Made by a program: the position numbers and the translations under genes
DNA from: Lachnospiraceae bacterium
GTDB lineage: Bacteria; Bacillota; Clostridia; Lachnospirales; Lachnospiraceae
Direction: 5' to 3'
Assembly (NCBI GenBank): GCA_910575555.1
Contig: CAJTFX010000012.1
Coordinates: forward strand, 63,020 to 127,019
DNA length: 64,000 nt
Shown here: positions 40,731 through 48,697 of the stretch, in pieces
Numbering within the stretch: position 1 is the stretch's first letter
Layout: every line of letters starts with the position of its first letter
Notes under the pieces: model-generated
Seen by the model: only the letters and a program-made list of their open reading frames with translations
Databases searched by the model: none
Told to the model about the DNA's origin: nothing

Positions 40731-41498
40731 ATGGGAAGGATTATTGCAATAGCCAACCAGAAAGGCGGAGTCGGCAAAACTACTACAGCAATTAATTTAT
40801 CTGCCTGTCTTGTAGAAGAGGGTAAAAAGGTATTGACAATTGATATGGACCCCCAGGGAAATACCACTAGCGGGCTAGGTGTGGAAAAAGCAGATTTGGA
40901 CAATACGATATATGAACTCATGCTTGGTGAATGTACAATTCGGAAAAGCATGGTGCAAACGGAAATAGAAAATCTGTTTTTATTGCCATCCAATGTGAAT
41001 CTCGCAGGAGCAGAAATTGAACTGTTAGGTATTGAAGAAAAAGAATATATATTAAAAAATGAAGTGGATTATATCCAGGATGATTTTGATTTTATAATTA
41101 TTGATTGTCCTCCTTCACTGAATATGCTTACCATCAACGCAATGACTACTGCAAATACAATACTGGTTCCAATCCAATGCGAATATTATGCTTTGGAGGG
41201 ATTGAGTCAGTTAATACATACTATCAATCTGGTACAGACGAGGCTGAATCCCAGTCTGGAAATGGAAGGCGTGGTATTTACCATGTATGATGCCAGAACA
41301 AATTTATCCTTGCAGGTTGTTGAAAATGTAAAAGGCAATTTGAATACTACCATTTATAAGACGATTATTCCAAGAAATATTCGGTTGGCAGAGGCTCCCA
41401 GTCATGGATTGCCAATAAATTTATATGATTCTAAATCTGCTGGTGCAGAAAGTTATCGTTTATTGGCAAAAGAAGTGATAGAAAGAGAGGAAGGTTAA
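40731..41498 (+). CDS. parA: Chromosome partitioning ATPase ParA (Soj)
   Basis: 255 aa. Deviant Walker A KGGVGKTTTAINL at the N-terminus, QGNTTSGLGV switch, and Walker B FIIIDCPPSLNML. It is a dimerising, non-specifically DNA-binding ATPase that moves ParB-parS complexes and modulates DnaA. An extended -10 (TGTTATAAT, -10 at 40695-40700) precedes it. parB follows directly. Confidence 0.96.
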   Translation: MGRIIAIANQKGGVGKTTTAINLSACLVEEGKKVLTIDMDPQGNTTSGLGVEKADLDNTIYELMLGECTIRKSMVQTEIENLFLLPSNVNLAGAEIELLGIEEKEYILKNEVDYIQDDFDFIIIDCPPSLNMLTINAMTTANTILVPIQCEYYALEGLSQLIHTINLVQTRLNPSLEMEGVVFTMYDARTNLSLQVVENVKGNLNTTIYKTIIPRNIRLAEAPSHGLPINLYDSKSAGAESYRLLAKEVIEREEG

Positions 41499-42410
41499 AT
41501 GGCGGCAGCAAAAAAAGGCGGATTGGGAAAAGGTCTGGACAGCCTTATTGCAAATAAGGTTGGAACAACAGGAACGGCAGAAGTCATCAGAATGCCGGAG
41601 CCAGATAAAGAAGTATCCTTTGTAAAGATTACAAAAGTTGAACCAAACAGAGAACAGCCTAGAAAAAATTTTGATGAAGATTCTTTATTAGAATTGTCAG
41701 AATCATTAAAACAATACGGTGTGTTGCAGCCATTGCTGGTACAGGATAAGAAAGATTATTTTGAAATTATTGCAGGTGAAAGAAGATGGAGAGCTGCAAA
41801 GATGGCAGGCTTGAAAGAGATTCCTGTTATTATTAAAAATCTCACCGACGAGGAAATGGTGGAGATTTCCCTGATTGAAAATATCCAAAGAGAAAACCTG
41901 AATCCAATTGAAGAAGCTATGGCATTCAAGAGGTTATTAAATGAGTTTCATTTAAAACAGGATGAAGTAGCAGAACGGGTGTCTAAATCCAGAACAGCCG
42001 TCACTAACTCTATAAGACTTTTAAAACTGGATGAGAGAGTGCAGCAAATGGTGGTAGATGATTTGATATCTACCGGACATGCAAGAGCGCTTTTGGTAAT
42101 TGCAGATAATGAGAAACAGTATAATCTTGCACAGCAGATTTTTGATGAAAAATTAAGTGTAAGAGAAACAGAAAAGCTTGTAAAAAAAATACAGAATCAG
42201 AAACCGGAGCCTCCTAAAAAACAGGAAGATGATAAAATGTCAGTGTTTTATGAAGATATGGAGCAGAAACTCAAATCTATTATGGGAACAAAGGTTGCGA
42301 TTCATTATAAGAATAAAGACAAGGGAAAGATAGAGATTGAATATTATTCCAACGATGAACTGGAGAGAATTATTGAGTTATTCCAATCGATTCATCAGAC
42401 TAAAATTTAA
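41499..42410 (+). CDS. parB: Chromosome partitioning protein ParB (Spo0J)
   Basis: 303 aa, starting on the base after the parA stop codon. The CTP-binding ParB/Srx domain has the conserved GERRWRAAKMAGL and ENIQRENLNPIEEA. The HTH is LKQDEVAERVSKSRTAVTNSIRLL. It loads on the two adjacent parS sites. The family member is the chromosomal Spo0J type rather than Noc, given the parA neighbour. Confidence 0.96.
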   Translation: MAAAKKGGLGKGLDSLIANKVGTTGTAEVIRMPEPDKEVSFVKITKVEPNREQPRKNFDEDSLLELSESLKQYGVLQPLLVQDKKDYFEIIAGERRWRAAKMAGLKEIPVIIKNLTDEEMVEISLIENIQRENLNPIEEAMAFKRLLNEFHLKQDEVAERVSKSRTAVTNSIRLLKLDERVQQMVVDDLISTGHARALLVIADNEKQYNLAQQIFDEKLSVRETEKLVKKIQNQKPEPPKKQEDDKMSVFYEDMEQKLKSIMGTKVAIHYKNKDKGKIEIEYYSNDELERIIELFQSIHQTKI

Positions 42411-42450
42411 TTATACATACGTTTAAAATAAAAGAAGATTGGAGGAAACT

Positions 42451-42984
42451 ATGAAGTCAGACTTTATAGGGCTGTATTTTACAGTAGATGATTTTTTACT
42501 GACTTTTGCAATTATGGCTGCGGTAATGCTGCTGCTGTTTATTCTATTGATTGTGAATATTGTAAAATCAGGAAGATTGAGAAAAAAATATGATGCATTT
42601 ATGATGGGAAAGAATGCAGAATCTCTGGAGGATACTTTGATAAAACGAATCCAGCAGGTGGATGAACTGTTGGAATTTGAAAGTGAAAACAGAGAAAATA
42701 TACAGAAAATTTCAAATAGTTTAAATTATACATTCCAGAAAGTTGGAATGGTGAAATACGATGCTTTTCACGAGATGGGTGGAAAATTAAGTTTTTCTCT
42801 GGCATTGCTGGATCAGAAGAATGATGGATTTATTATCAATGCCATGCATACCAGAGAAGGATGTTATACTTATATCAAAGAGATAGTAAGTGGAAATTCC
42901 ATAATTGTACTTGCGGATGAGGAAAAAGAAGCATTAGATATTGCAATGGGGACAAAGAAATCAACTGTACCGGTAGAAGATTAA
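42451..42984 (+). CDS. DUF4446 family membrane protein
   Basis: 177 aa from the ATG at 42451 (GGAGG at normal spacing); a TTG at 42439 overlaps that site. One TM segment (~12-38: FLLTFAIMAAVMLLLFILLIVNIV) is followed by a coiled coil and a conserved C-terminal domain (KVGMVKYDAFHEMGGKLSFSLALLD). This family commonly follows parB in Clostridia; its function is unknown. Confidence 0.88.
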   Translation: MKSDFIGLYFTVDDFLLTFAIMAAVMLLLFILLIVNIVKSGRLRKKYDAFMMGKNAESLEDTLIKRIQQVDELLEFESENRENIQKISNSLNYTFQKVGMVKYDAFHEMGGKLSFSLALLDQKNDGFIINAMHTREGCYTYIKEIVSGNSIIVLADEEKEALDIAMGTKKSTVPVED

Positions 42985-43060
42985 GAATATCAAGCTGAAA
43001 TCCGAGCCGTTGCTCTTGGCTATCAGAACTAGCAGGGCGGAAGTAATTTAGGAGTACAAT

Positions 43061-44089
43061 ATGAGAGAATATCCAGTATCAGAATTAACAGGAAATGAAA
43101 TTTTGGCGAAACCTGTATGTAAGGAAAATGGAAGCGTGATTTTGGAAATAGGGACTGCATTAAAAGTAAGTTACAAAGAATCACTGACTTCCCTGAATAT
43201 CCAGAAAATATACGTAGAAGATCCTTTTGAAAAATATGAGAAAGTGAACTTCTATTTTGAGCCGGAGATATTCCTGAAATTCGAAAATGATTTAAAAGCG
43301 ATATTGTCTCAGCACATTTACAGAAAAGACAGCGGTTTGAGAAAACTGGAAAGTCTTGTAAAAGATCTGGTAACTGTATTTGAACGGACGGAGGAGGATC
43401 GAGTACTGGATATCAAAAACCGTACCTCTGACATGTATGAACATACTATGTATATTACGATACTGGTTATGTTGTTGGGAAGAGAATATGGTTTTTCCAG
43501 AAAAAGAATGGAAGATGCTGTACTGGGATGTTTTCTTCACGATTTGGGTTACCGATACATAGACGTCAATTACCAGGATTATTCCTGCAGACAGATGAAT
43601 ACTGCTGAATTGTACGAATTAAAGAAGCATACGATTATGGGATTCACAGCTTTAGAAAAAGAAATCTGGATTCCTGAGATTTCAAAACTGATGGTATTGT
43701 CACATCATGAACGGTTAGACGGCAGCGGATACCCGTTGAAACAGAAAAACAAAGAAAAAGAGTGCCGTATGATTCAGATTTGCGATGCTTTTGACTGTGC
43801 AGTCTCAGGAATGGAAACATCACAAAAAACCATTTTCCAGGCATTTGACTTGATTTCTAATAAAGACAAGTTTGAAAACCGTATGGAAAAAATTCTGGAA
43901 AAGAAGATTGGAATATATCCTGCAGGAACAGTTGTAAAAACAGAAGAAGGGAAGAAGGCAGTTGTAATTTCTCAGACAGAAAATGCCCAGGCTCCGGTTA
44001 TTCTGTATACCGGCGGAATGCAGGAAAATCATTTTGTTACAGAAAATCTTAACAGGGAAAAAGCGCCTAAGATTATAAATATTATATAA
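43061..44089 (+). CDS. HD-GYP-type phosphohydrolase-like protein
   Basis: 342 aa. The N-terminal ~90 residues are a DUF3391-like region. The HD domain shows FLHDLGYRYID, then the GYP-type region LSHHERLDGSGYPLK, with QICDAFDCAVSG downstream. These are motifs of c-di-GMP phosphodiesterases, though the metal-binding pattern is incomplete by eye so activity is uncertain. The C-terminus holds a small beta-rich domain (AGTVVKTEEGKKAVVI). Confidence 0.82.
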   Translation: MREYPVSELTGNEILAKPVCKENGSVILEIGTALKVSYKESLTSLNIQKIYVEDPFEKYEKVNFYFEPEIFLKFENDLKAILSQHIYRKDSGLRKLESLVKDLVTVFERTEEDRVLDIKNRTSDMYEHTMYITILVMLLGREYGFSRKRMEDAVLGCFLHDLGYRYIDVNYQDYSCRQMNTAELYELKKHTIMGFTALEKEIWIPEISKLMVLSHHERLDGSGYPLKQKNKEKECRMIQICDAFDCAVSGMETSQKTIFQAFDLISNKDKFENRMEKILEKKIGIYPAGTVVKTEEGKKAVVISQTENAQAPVILYTGGMQENHFVTENLNREKAPKIINII

Positions 44090-44175
44090 AAGTAAACCGA
44101 TAAAAAAATTGAAAAACAGAATTGAATATTATATAATGAACAAGTAATATTGGTTTTGTGAAGGGAGGGGCAAAA

Positions 44176-45054
44176 TTGCACGGTTATCTGCGCAGTATTG
44201 GATTCAAAGATTTAAAGAAAAAAAATGAAATTGATTTGTTGATTCAGGATATTGTTGATCATCCTGATAAAAAAATTCTCACAGAGGATGAAGAAGGAAA
44301 TATATTTGCAGAATTAACCAGAGAATTCAGTGAATTTACAGGAATTGCAGTTCGTGGATTTTATATAGATAATGAATTCCATGCAGAATATTATTATCCT
44401 TATTTTGCAGGAAGCGGAATTTCCACAGAAGAAAGGGTGGATATTCAGAAGCGTTCTGACAGGGAAGCTTATGCCGGTATCTGCGATGAAATGAGAATAG
44501 GAGTGACATTGATTTTTTATCTGCAGAATGCAGTGGAATATCTGCAGGAGCAGAGAACGAAAAACGGTAAACGAGTGCCAAGTAATACAACTATTTCTGC
44601 CTTGTCTGCCAGTGGTAAAATTGTTCTTCCGGTTTATAAGAATGAAAATCAGATTAAAAGCGGAGAGAAGTACACCAACAACCGAAATCATTTAATGGCA
44701 GCAGCGCGGGACGGTGACGAGGACGCTATGGAAAGTCTGACTTTAGAAGACATTGACACTTATTCCATGATCTCACGGAGAATTATGACAGAGGACATCC
44801 TTTCAATTGTGGATACTTATTTTATGCCCTATGGAATTGAAAGCGACCAGTACAGTATTATGGGTGAGATTCTGGACTTTTATACAATCGAGAATAAAAG
44901 CACCAGGGAAAAATCCTATGTCCTGACTCTGAACAGTAACCATCTTGTGTTTGACGTATGTATCAATCAGGCAGATTTACTGGGAGAGCCTGCTGTGGGC
45001 CGCAGATTTAAGGGGGCTATCTGGATGCAGGGACAGCTTAATTATCAGATGTAG
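44176..45054 (+). CDS. DUF3881 family protein
   Basis: 292 aa from a TTG at 44176 with AGGGAGGGG upstream; a GTG at 44158 is also in frame. It starts LHGYLRSIGFKDLKKK and contains the conserved FHAEYYYPYFAGSGIS and GVTLIFYLQNAVEYL. DUF3881 is found mainly in Lachnospiraceae and its function is unknown. No membrane segments are seen. Confidence 0.8.
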   Translation: MHGYLRSIGFKDLKKKNEIDLLIQDIVDHPDKKILTEDEEGNIFAELTREFSEFTGIAVRGFYIDNEFHAEYYYPYFAGSGISTEERVDIQKRSDREAYAGICDEMRIGVTLIFYLQNAVEYLQEQRTKNGKRVPSNTTISALSASGKIVLPVYKNENQIKSGEKYTNNRNHLMAAARDGDEDAMESLTLEDIDTYSMISRRIMTEDILSIVDTYFMPYGIESDQYSIMGEILDFYTIENKSTREKSYVLTLNSNHLVFDVCINQADLLGEPAVGRRFKGAIWMQGQLNYQM

Positions 45055-45090
45055 AATGGGACGATTTGCTGTAAGATTTAAAATATGGGA

Positions 45091-45119
45091 TTGACAAAAT
45101 ATTAAAAAGCATTTATAAT
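45091..45119 (+). promoter_or_regulatory. tRNA-Arg promoter
   Basis: Perfect TTGACA (45091-45096), 17-nt spacer, perfect TATAAT (45114-45119), 18 bp before the tRNA. Confidence 0.92.
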
Positions 45120-45137
45120 ATAATAGATTTTGTAATT

Positions 45138-45211
45138 GTCGCTATAGCTCAGCAGGATAGAGCGACCGCCTCCTAAGCGGTAGGCCGGAGGTTCGAATCC
45201 TCTTAGCGACG
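45138..45211 (+). tRNA. tRNA-Arg (anticodon CCU)
   Basis: The acceptor arms GTCGCTA/TAGCGAC pair perfectly. The D arm is GCTC...GAGC, the anticodon stem ACCGC/GCGGT with loop CTCCTAA (anticodon CCT), and the T arm GGAGG-TTCGAAT-CCTCT. The discriminator is G; CCA is not encoded. Accessory DNA begins directly downstream, so its 3' end is a candidate historical integration site. Confidence 0.97.
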
Positions 45212-45221
45212 CTGAAAACTT

Positions 45222-45260
45222 CGCCGAAAACATTTGATTTTTCAAGGTTTTCGGCGTTTC
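45222..45260 (+). terminator. tRNA-Arg terminator
   Basis: CGCCGAAAAC (45222-45231) and GTTTTCGGCG (45247-45256) form a perfect 10-bp stem followed by TTTC. Confidence 0.88.
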
Positions 45261-45281
45261 TCATTAATTGGAGCAAAAATC

Positions 45282-45491
45282 ATGCTAAAAAATCTGCTAA
45301 TTGAAAAGAAAAAAGTTACTCGTTCAAAGAGCTTTTTTCTGGTGTTGCATAATCTCCGTACATTTGAAGATACCGCTGTCTGTTTATATAATGAAAATAA
45401 AAAAGAATGGCGATATATATGGAGAGAAAAGAGAAATCATTTGTATGTGAATAGTGAGGAACGGAGCATTTTTTTATGGATAATTTGTTAA
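45282..45491 (+). CDS. Hypothetical protein (weak)
   Basis: 69 codons from an ATG with GGAGC upstream. It is basic in the first third (MLKNLLIEKKKVTRSKS) and aromatic-rich at the end (EWRYIWREKRN, IFLWIIC). No family is recognised. It lies in the first accessory DNA after the tRNA, so it may be a fragment or not expressed. Confidence 0.3.
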   Translation: MLKNLLIEKKKVTRSKSFFLVLHNLRTFEDTAVCLYNENKKEWRYIWREKRNHLYVNSEERSIFLWIIC

Positions 45492-45523
45492 TGTGGAGTA
45501 GCTTATAATCTGGAGGAAATCAT

Positions 45524-45991
45524 ATGTCTATTGAAAAAGTAAGAGAATATTTCAAAACAAAGGGGATTGACGGAAGAATACAGGAATTTGAAATTTCGAG
45601 TGCAACCGTACCCCTTGCTGCTAAGGCTTTACACTGCGAGGAAAGCCATATAGCAAAAACGCTGTCATTCCACATAGGAGAAAAGGTAATACTGATTGTT
45701 GCTGCGGGCGATGCTAAGATTGATAATGCAAAGTATAAAGCTCAGTTCGGAATGAAAGCAAAAATGCTGTCTTTTGATGAAGCAGAGCCTTTGGTCGGAC
45801 ACGCCGTTGGAGGTATCTGCCCCTTTGCCGTAAATGAGGGTGTGGAAATATATTTAGATATATCCCTCAAACGCTTCAGCACCGTATTTCCGGCGTGTGG
45901 TAGTTCCAATAGTGCCATCGAGCTTTCACTACAAGAATTAGAAGAATATTCTGGTTTTATAAAGTGGATTGATGTCTGCAAAATAGTGTGA
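45524..45991 (+). CDS. YbaK/EbsC-type aminoacyl-tRNA deacylase
   Basis: 155 aa; a strong GGAGG site precedes the ATG. YbaK/ProX domain features are FEISSATVPLAAKALHCEESHIAKTL, VAAGDAKIDNAKYK and AVGGICPFAVNEG, with the conserved GxxxP region. These enzymes hydrolyse mischarged tRNAs (Cys-tRNAPro and similar) in trans; exact specificity cannot be read from sequence. A large palindromic element separates it from the convergent MerR gene. Confidence 0.88.
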   Translation: MSIEKVREYFKTKGIDGRIQEFEISSATVPLAAKALHCEESHIAKTLSFHIGEKVILIVAAGDAKIDNAKYKAQFGMKAKMLSFDEAEPLVGHAVGGICPFAVNEGVEIYLDISLKRFSTVFPACGSSNSAIELSLQELEEYSGFIKWIDVCKIV

Positions 45992-45994
45992 TAA

Positions 45995-46107
45995 AAAGAA
46001 AGGGGCTGTCGCATTAAGAAGTAAATATACAAGATATACTGTTTTGTAAATAGAACTTATACCATATCTTGTAATTGTATTTCTTAATGCGACAGCCCCT
46101 CTCTTTC
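45995..46107. repeat. ~110-bp palindromic element (MITE-like) between convergent genes
   Basis: Two ~42-nt arms (e.g. AGGGGCTGTCGCATTAAGAA at 46001-46020 against TTCTTAATGCGACAGCCCCT at 46081-46100) pair with few mismatches around a ~30-nt AT-rich loop. The GGGCTGTCGCATTAAG terminus resembles insertion-sequence ends. It could be a miniature transposable element now serving as a bidirectional terminator. Confidence 0.7.
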
Positions 46108-46148
46108 ATCACATAGACGACTTGAAGAACTCTCGAAATGTGTTTCGA

Positions 46149-46520
46149 CTATTTTGGGGATGTGTGTTCTATTCCATGGCGGTAAAAATCAATTTTATCG
46201 TCAAGTTTTGCCATGTGTTCCTGCAATACCTTTATCTGCTCATTAAGGGATTCACGATGCACGGTCAGCATTTCCATTCTCTCATTAAAGGTAAGGTCGC
46301 CTTTCGTCCGCAGTTCGGCATAATGCTGTATTTCTTTAATCGGCATACCCGTGTCTTTCAGACGCTTAATAAATTCAATCCATGCAAGGTCTTTGTCCGA
46401 ATAACAGCGGCGGTTACCGGAATTGCGTTTCGGCGTAATCAGATTTTCATGCTCGTAATAACGCAGGGTATGTATTCCTAAATTTGTCAGCCTTGAAAAT
46501 TCCCCTATGGAATATTCCAA
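46149..46520 (-). CDS. MerR-family regulator with displaced 5' end
   Basis: 123 aa if translation begins at the TTG at 46520. MerR DNA-binding domain: YSIGEFSRLTNLGIHTLRYYEHENLI and NRRCYSDKDLAWIEFIKRLKDTGM; the C-terminal coiled coil runs to the end. Where a canonical ATG would stand the codon is TTG with no ribosome site. Upstream the frame stays open and continues into a fragment of an XRE regulator (46598-46670, GTG start), so a fused ~173-aa product is possible. Confidence 0.65.
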   Translation of the reverse strand: MEYSIGEFSRLTNLGIHTLRYYEHENLITPKRNSGNRRCYSDKDLAWIEFIKRLKDTGMPIKEIQHYAELRTKGDLTFNERMEMLTVHRESLNEQIKVLQEHMAKLDDKIDFYRHGIEHTSPK

Positions 46521-46597
46521 AAAGGTTGAAATAAGCTTTGCTGTAATGAAAAAAGGAAAGCAGAGGAGCTTATACCTCTGTTTGTTTCTTTGCTGTT

Positions 46598-46670
46598 CAC
46601 GGGCATCTTGTATTGCCTGCCCCAATTCGGGAAAGTCAAAGTTTTTAGCATCATTGCTCAATTTTCTCAC
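46598..46670 (-). pseudogene. N-terminal fragment of an XRE-type HTH regulator, in frame with merR
   Basis: A GTG-started segment VRKLSNDAKNFDFPELGQ then AIQDAREQQ resembles the start of XRE-type regulators of conjugative elements, after which homology stops. The reading frame continues without a stop into the MerR gene, marking a deletion junction near 46597. Confidence 0.5.
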
Positions 46671-46693
46671 CACCAGTACAATTAGATTTATAT

Positions 46694-46765
46694 GAAAGCC
46701 TTTGGCTTTCATAGTTTGGATGGCCATGCGGCCTGTCGCACGGCAGGCTGAACAAAATGAGGGTT
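46694..46765 (+). repeat. Copy B of a three-hairpin intergenic repeat
   Basis: GAAAGCC-TTT-GGCTTTC (perfect), GGCC-ATGC-GGCC (perfect) and CCTG...CAGG stems in series. It closely matches copy A at 36741-36815, including TGGATGGCCATGCGGCC and ACGGCAGGCTGA. Confidence 0.65.
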
Positions 46766-46868
46766 ACTATATATTGTACAGAAATGAGAGATATAATTTC
46801 CTGTTTGCAGAGATTAGTTTTTACTTTTGAGATTTGCTGCAAGTTGGTGGAGTATTTGCTGTATCTAA

Positions 46869-47390
46869 ATAAACACTACCCCATCACACATAGCATCTAA
46901 GATTGGGGCGAGGTATTCTGTTCGTGATTACATGAGCAAAAAGGTAGAGCAGGAAAAGTTGGAAAAAATATTATTAGCTGCTCATGTTGCACCTACCGCA
47001 GCAAATTTACAGCCTGTTCGTCTTATCGTTGTCCAAGAGGAAGAGGGCTTAAATAAAATCAGAAAGGCGGCAAACATTTATGAAGCGCCTCTGGCAATCA
47101 TTATTTGTTCTGAACATATCAAAGCATGGACTCGTCCATTTGATGGAAAACAGACTGTCGATATAGATGCGTCAATTCTTACAGACCACATGATGATAGA
47201 AGCAACTGAGTTGGGGTTAGGGTCTGTATGGGTATGCTATTTTAAGCCCGATGTTATCAGACAGGAGTTTAGGCTTCCAGATACCCTGGAGCCAATCAAT
47301 ATTTTAGCAATAGGATATGCAAATGGAAATCCCTCTGACCCAGAAAGGCATCAGTCGCAGCGTATTCCTTTCAATGAGTTAGTTCATTAG
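46869..47390 (+). pseudogene. Nitroreductase-family protein lacking its native start
   Basis: The frame is open from 46869. RYSVRDY, the usual N-terminal FMN-binding region, is encoded upstream of the only ATG (46932). From 46932 there are 152 codons with LLAAHVAPTAANLQPVRLIVV, ASILTDHMMIEATELGLGSVWV and the conserved C-terminus IGYANGNPSDPERH. The first ~8-10 residues and start codon expected before RYSVRDY are replaced by unrelated sequence. A product from 46932 would lack part of the flavin site, so this is probably inactive. Confidence 0.7.
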
Positions 47391-47559
47391 ATTATGGAAT
47401 CAGACACGGTATTCCAAGCAATCCAGAATACACGGTTATATCCTGTCTGGGTACATACGTTTCACCCGGTTACACTAGACGGCATTAGTTGAGAATATAG
47501 GAAAATTACTGGATAATCTTGGGTTTGTTTCATAGCTTTTATTCCGCAATTTTTTACAA

Positions 47560-47604
47560 TTCAAATTTTGTGCTTATTATTATGATATAAGCACGAAATT
47601 TGAA
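47560..47604. promoter_or_regulatory. Near-perfect 18-bp palindrome (operator or hairpin)
   Basis: The left arm TTCAAATTTTGTGCTTAT (47560-47577) pairs with ATAAGCACGAAATTTGAA (47587-47604), with one mismatch. The spacer is 9 nt. It sits immediately before the start codon at 47619. No T tract follows, so an operator or 5' UTR hairpin is likelier than a terminator. Confidence 0.55.
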
Positions 47605-47618
47605 AGGAAGTGCTGAGA

Positions 47619-47819
47619 ATGGATTATAAAAATCTGTTTGAAAAATTCAATGAGGGAGGAAAGCTGCTTTTGCCAGATACTGCGGTTGACTTAGTTTTGA
47701 AGTTGCAACTGATGCGGTGTAAGCCCCACTTCTGCCTTAAAACTTCGGATAAAATAGTATTTACTGATAAATGCGTTTTGTTCCATTTCTTCAATACTAA
47801 TTTTGCACTCTGGATATAA
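47619..47819 (+). pseudogene. Unrecognised N-terminal fragment
   Basis: The ATG at 47619 follows GGAAG. The first ~25 codons (MDYKNLFEKFNEGGKLLLPD) look like a genuine protein start, but from ~47690 the frame runs antiparallel through the AraC fragment and loses coding character. It is probably a truncated gene; the family is not identified. Confidence 0.35.
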
Positions 47820-48038
47820 TTCCAACTGCTTTTTTAAGTGGTTGATAAATGGATTTTTGCTTTCAGAGTGCCAATCTGTATAGGCGGTAATTGAGTTTAA
47901 ACAATTCAAGGTGTAGCTGCTATGTGCTGAAATGCTATGTGGCATATATGGGCAGATGAGAAAAGTTTGATTTTTTTCATAAAAGGATACTTTATCATCC
48001 GCAGTTAGCAGAATTGAGCCGTCTAATACAATACCCAT
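47691..48038 (-). pseudogene. AraC-family regulator fragment
   Basis: 115 codons. The N-terminal part resembles the end of an AraC cupin domain (DKVSFYEKNQTFLICPYMPHSI). The C-terminal part has only the first half of the HTH (ISKYYFIRSFKAEVGLTPHQ), ending abruptly. The remaining domain is absent, so both ends appear truncated. Confidence 0.6.
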
Positions 48039-48115
48039 TTATAGCGTATGTTATTTATTGCCATAAGTTATATTTCCTAAATTATTTTATGCGTCTGCCA
48101 GATACCATGAGTTAT

Positions 48116-48445
48116 TTAATCACTGAGATTTTCATCTCCCCATTGTTTCATATGCTCAAAGACGGGAATGAAGCTTTTCCCCAAGTCAGTAAGGTTATAT
48201 TCCACATGAGGAGGGACTTCTTTGTAATCATGGCGGGTAATAAATCCGTCTGCTTCCAATTCCCGAAGCTGCTTTGTCAGGCTCGATTCCGTAATATCGC
48301 CGATATGCCTGCGAAGCTCCCCGAAGCGGTGTATATCCCGAAAAGCGATGTAATAAATGATTTCAATTTTCCATTTACCGCCTAAAATTTTTTGTATGGT
48401 AGAAACTGTTTTGCAGCGTTCAACAGCCAATGTACTTTTTTTCAT
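48116..48445 (-). CDS. HxlR-family transcriptional regulator
   Basis: 109 aa from the ATG at 48445 (GGAG upstream). It has the HxlR winged helix: CKTVSTIQKILGGKWKIEIIYYI, RFGELRRHIGDITESSLTKQLRELEADGFI and VPPHVEYNLTDLGKSF. It contains one Cys near the N-terminus, the position often used for redox or electrophile sensing in this family. It is divergent from the radical-SAM genes across a region with three GTAC palindromes. Confidence 0.9.
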   Translation of the reverse strand: MKKSTLAVERCKTVSTIQKILGGKWKIEIIYYIAFRDIHRFGELRRHIGDITESSLTKQLRELEADGFITRHDYKEVPPHVEYNLTDLGKSFIPVFEHMKQWGDENLSD

Positions 48446-48504
48446 TCCTGCTACTCCTTTCTGGAGCAGTATAACATACATTTCCTCATAAATCAATGTA
48501 CCGA

Positions 48505-48560
48505 TTATGTACATGTACTACAAAAAAGTACAGTACTTGTAAAATAATTGTACAAAAGTA
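48505..48560. promoter_or_regulatory. Probable HxlR operator region
   Basis: Clustered palindromes: GTACATGTAC (48509-48518), GTACAGTAC (48528-48536) and TTGTACAA (48548-48555), in the divergent region between hxlR-like and radical-SAM genes. GTAC-containing dyads are typical of HxlR/YodB-type operators. Confidence 0.6.
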
Positions 48561-48580
48561 TAATTAGTATAAATTACAGA

Positions 48581-48682
48581 AAACACCCTGCGGGTATACC
48601 TGCATGCACAGGAAACAATGCAGGTATAAGGAAACACCCTGCGGGTATACCATTTATTGCGAAAAACACGCCAACAATAAGG
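48581..48682 (+). repeat. Two tandem 51-nt hairpin units before radical-SAM gene 1
   Basis: Units at 48581-48631 and 48632-48682. Each starts AAACACCCTGCGGGTATACC and ends TAAGG. Between them unit 1 forms a perfect 11-bp stem TATACCTGCAT/ATGCAGGTATA. Unit 2 forms a different stem, TTATTGCG/CG..CAATAA. The second unit runs into the AAAGGAG ribosome site. The units are multiples of three and open in the gene's frame (repeat peptide RKHPAGIP). Confidence 0.85.
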
Positions 48683-48697
48683 AAAGGAGATGTGTTT

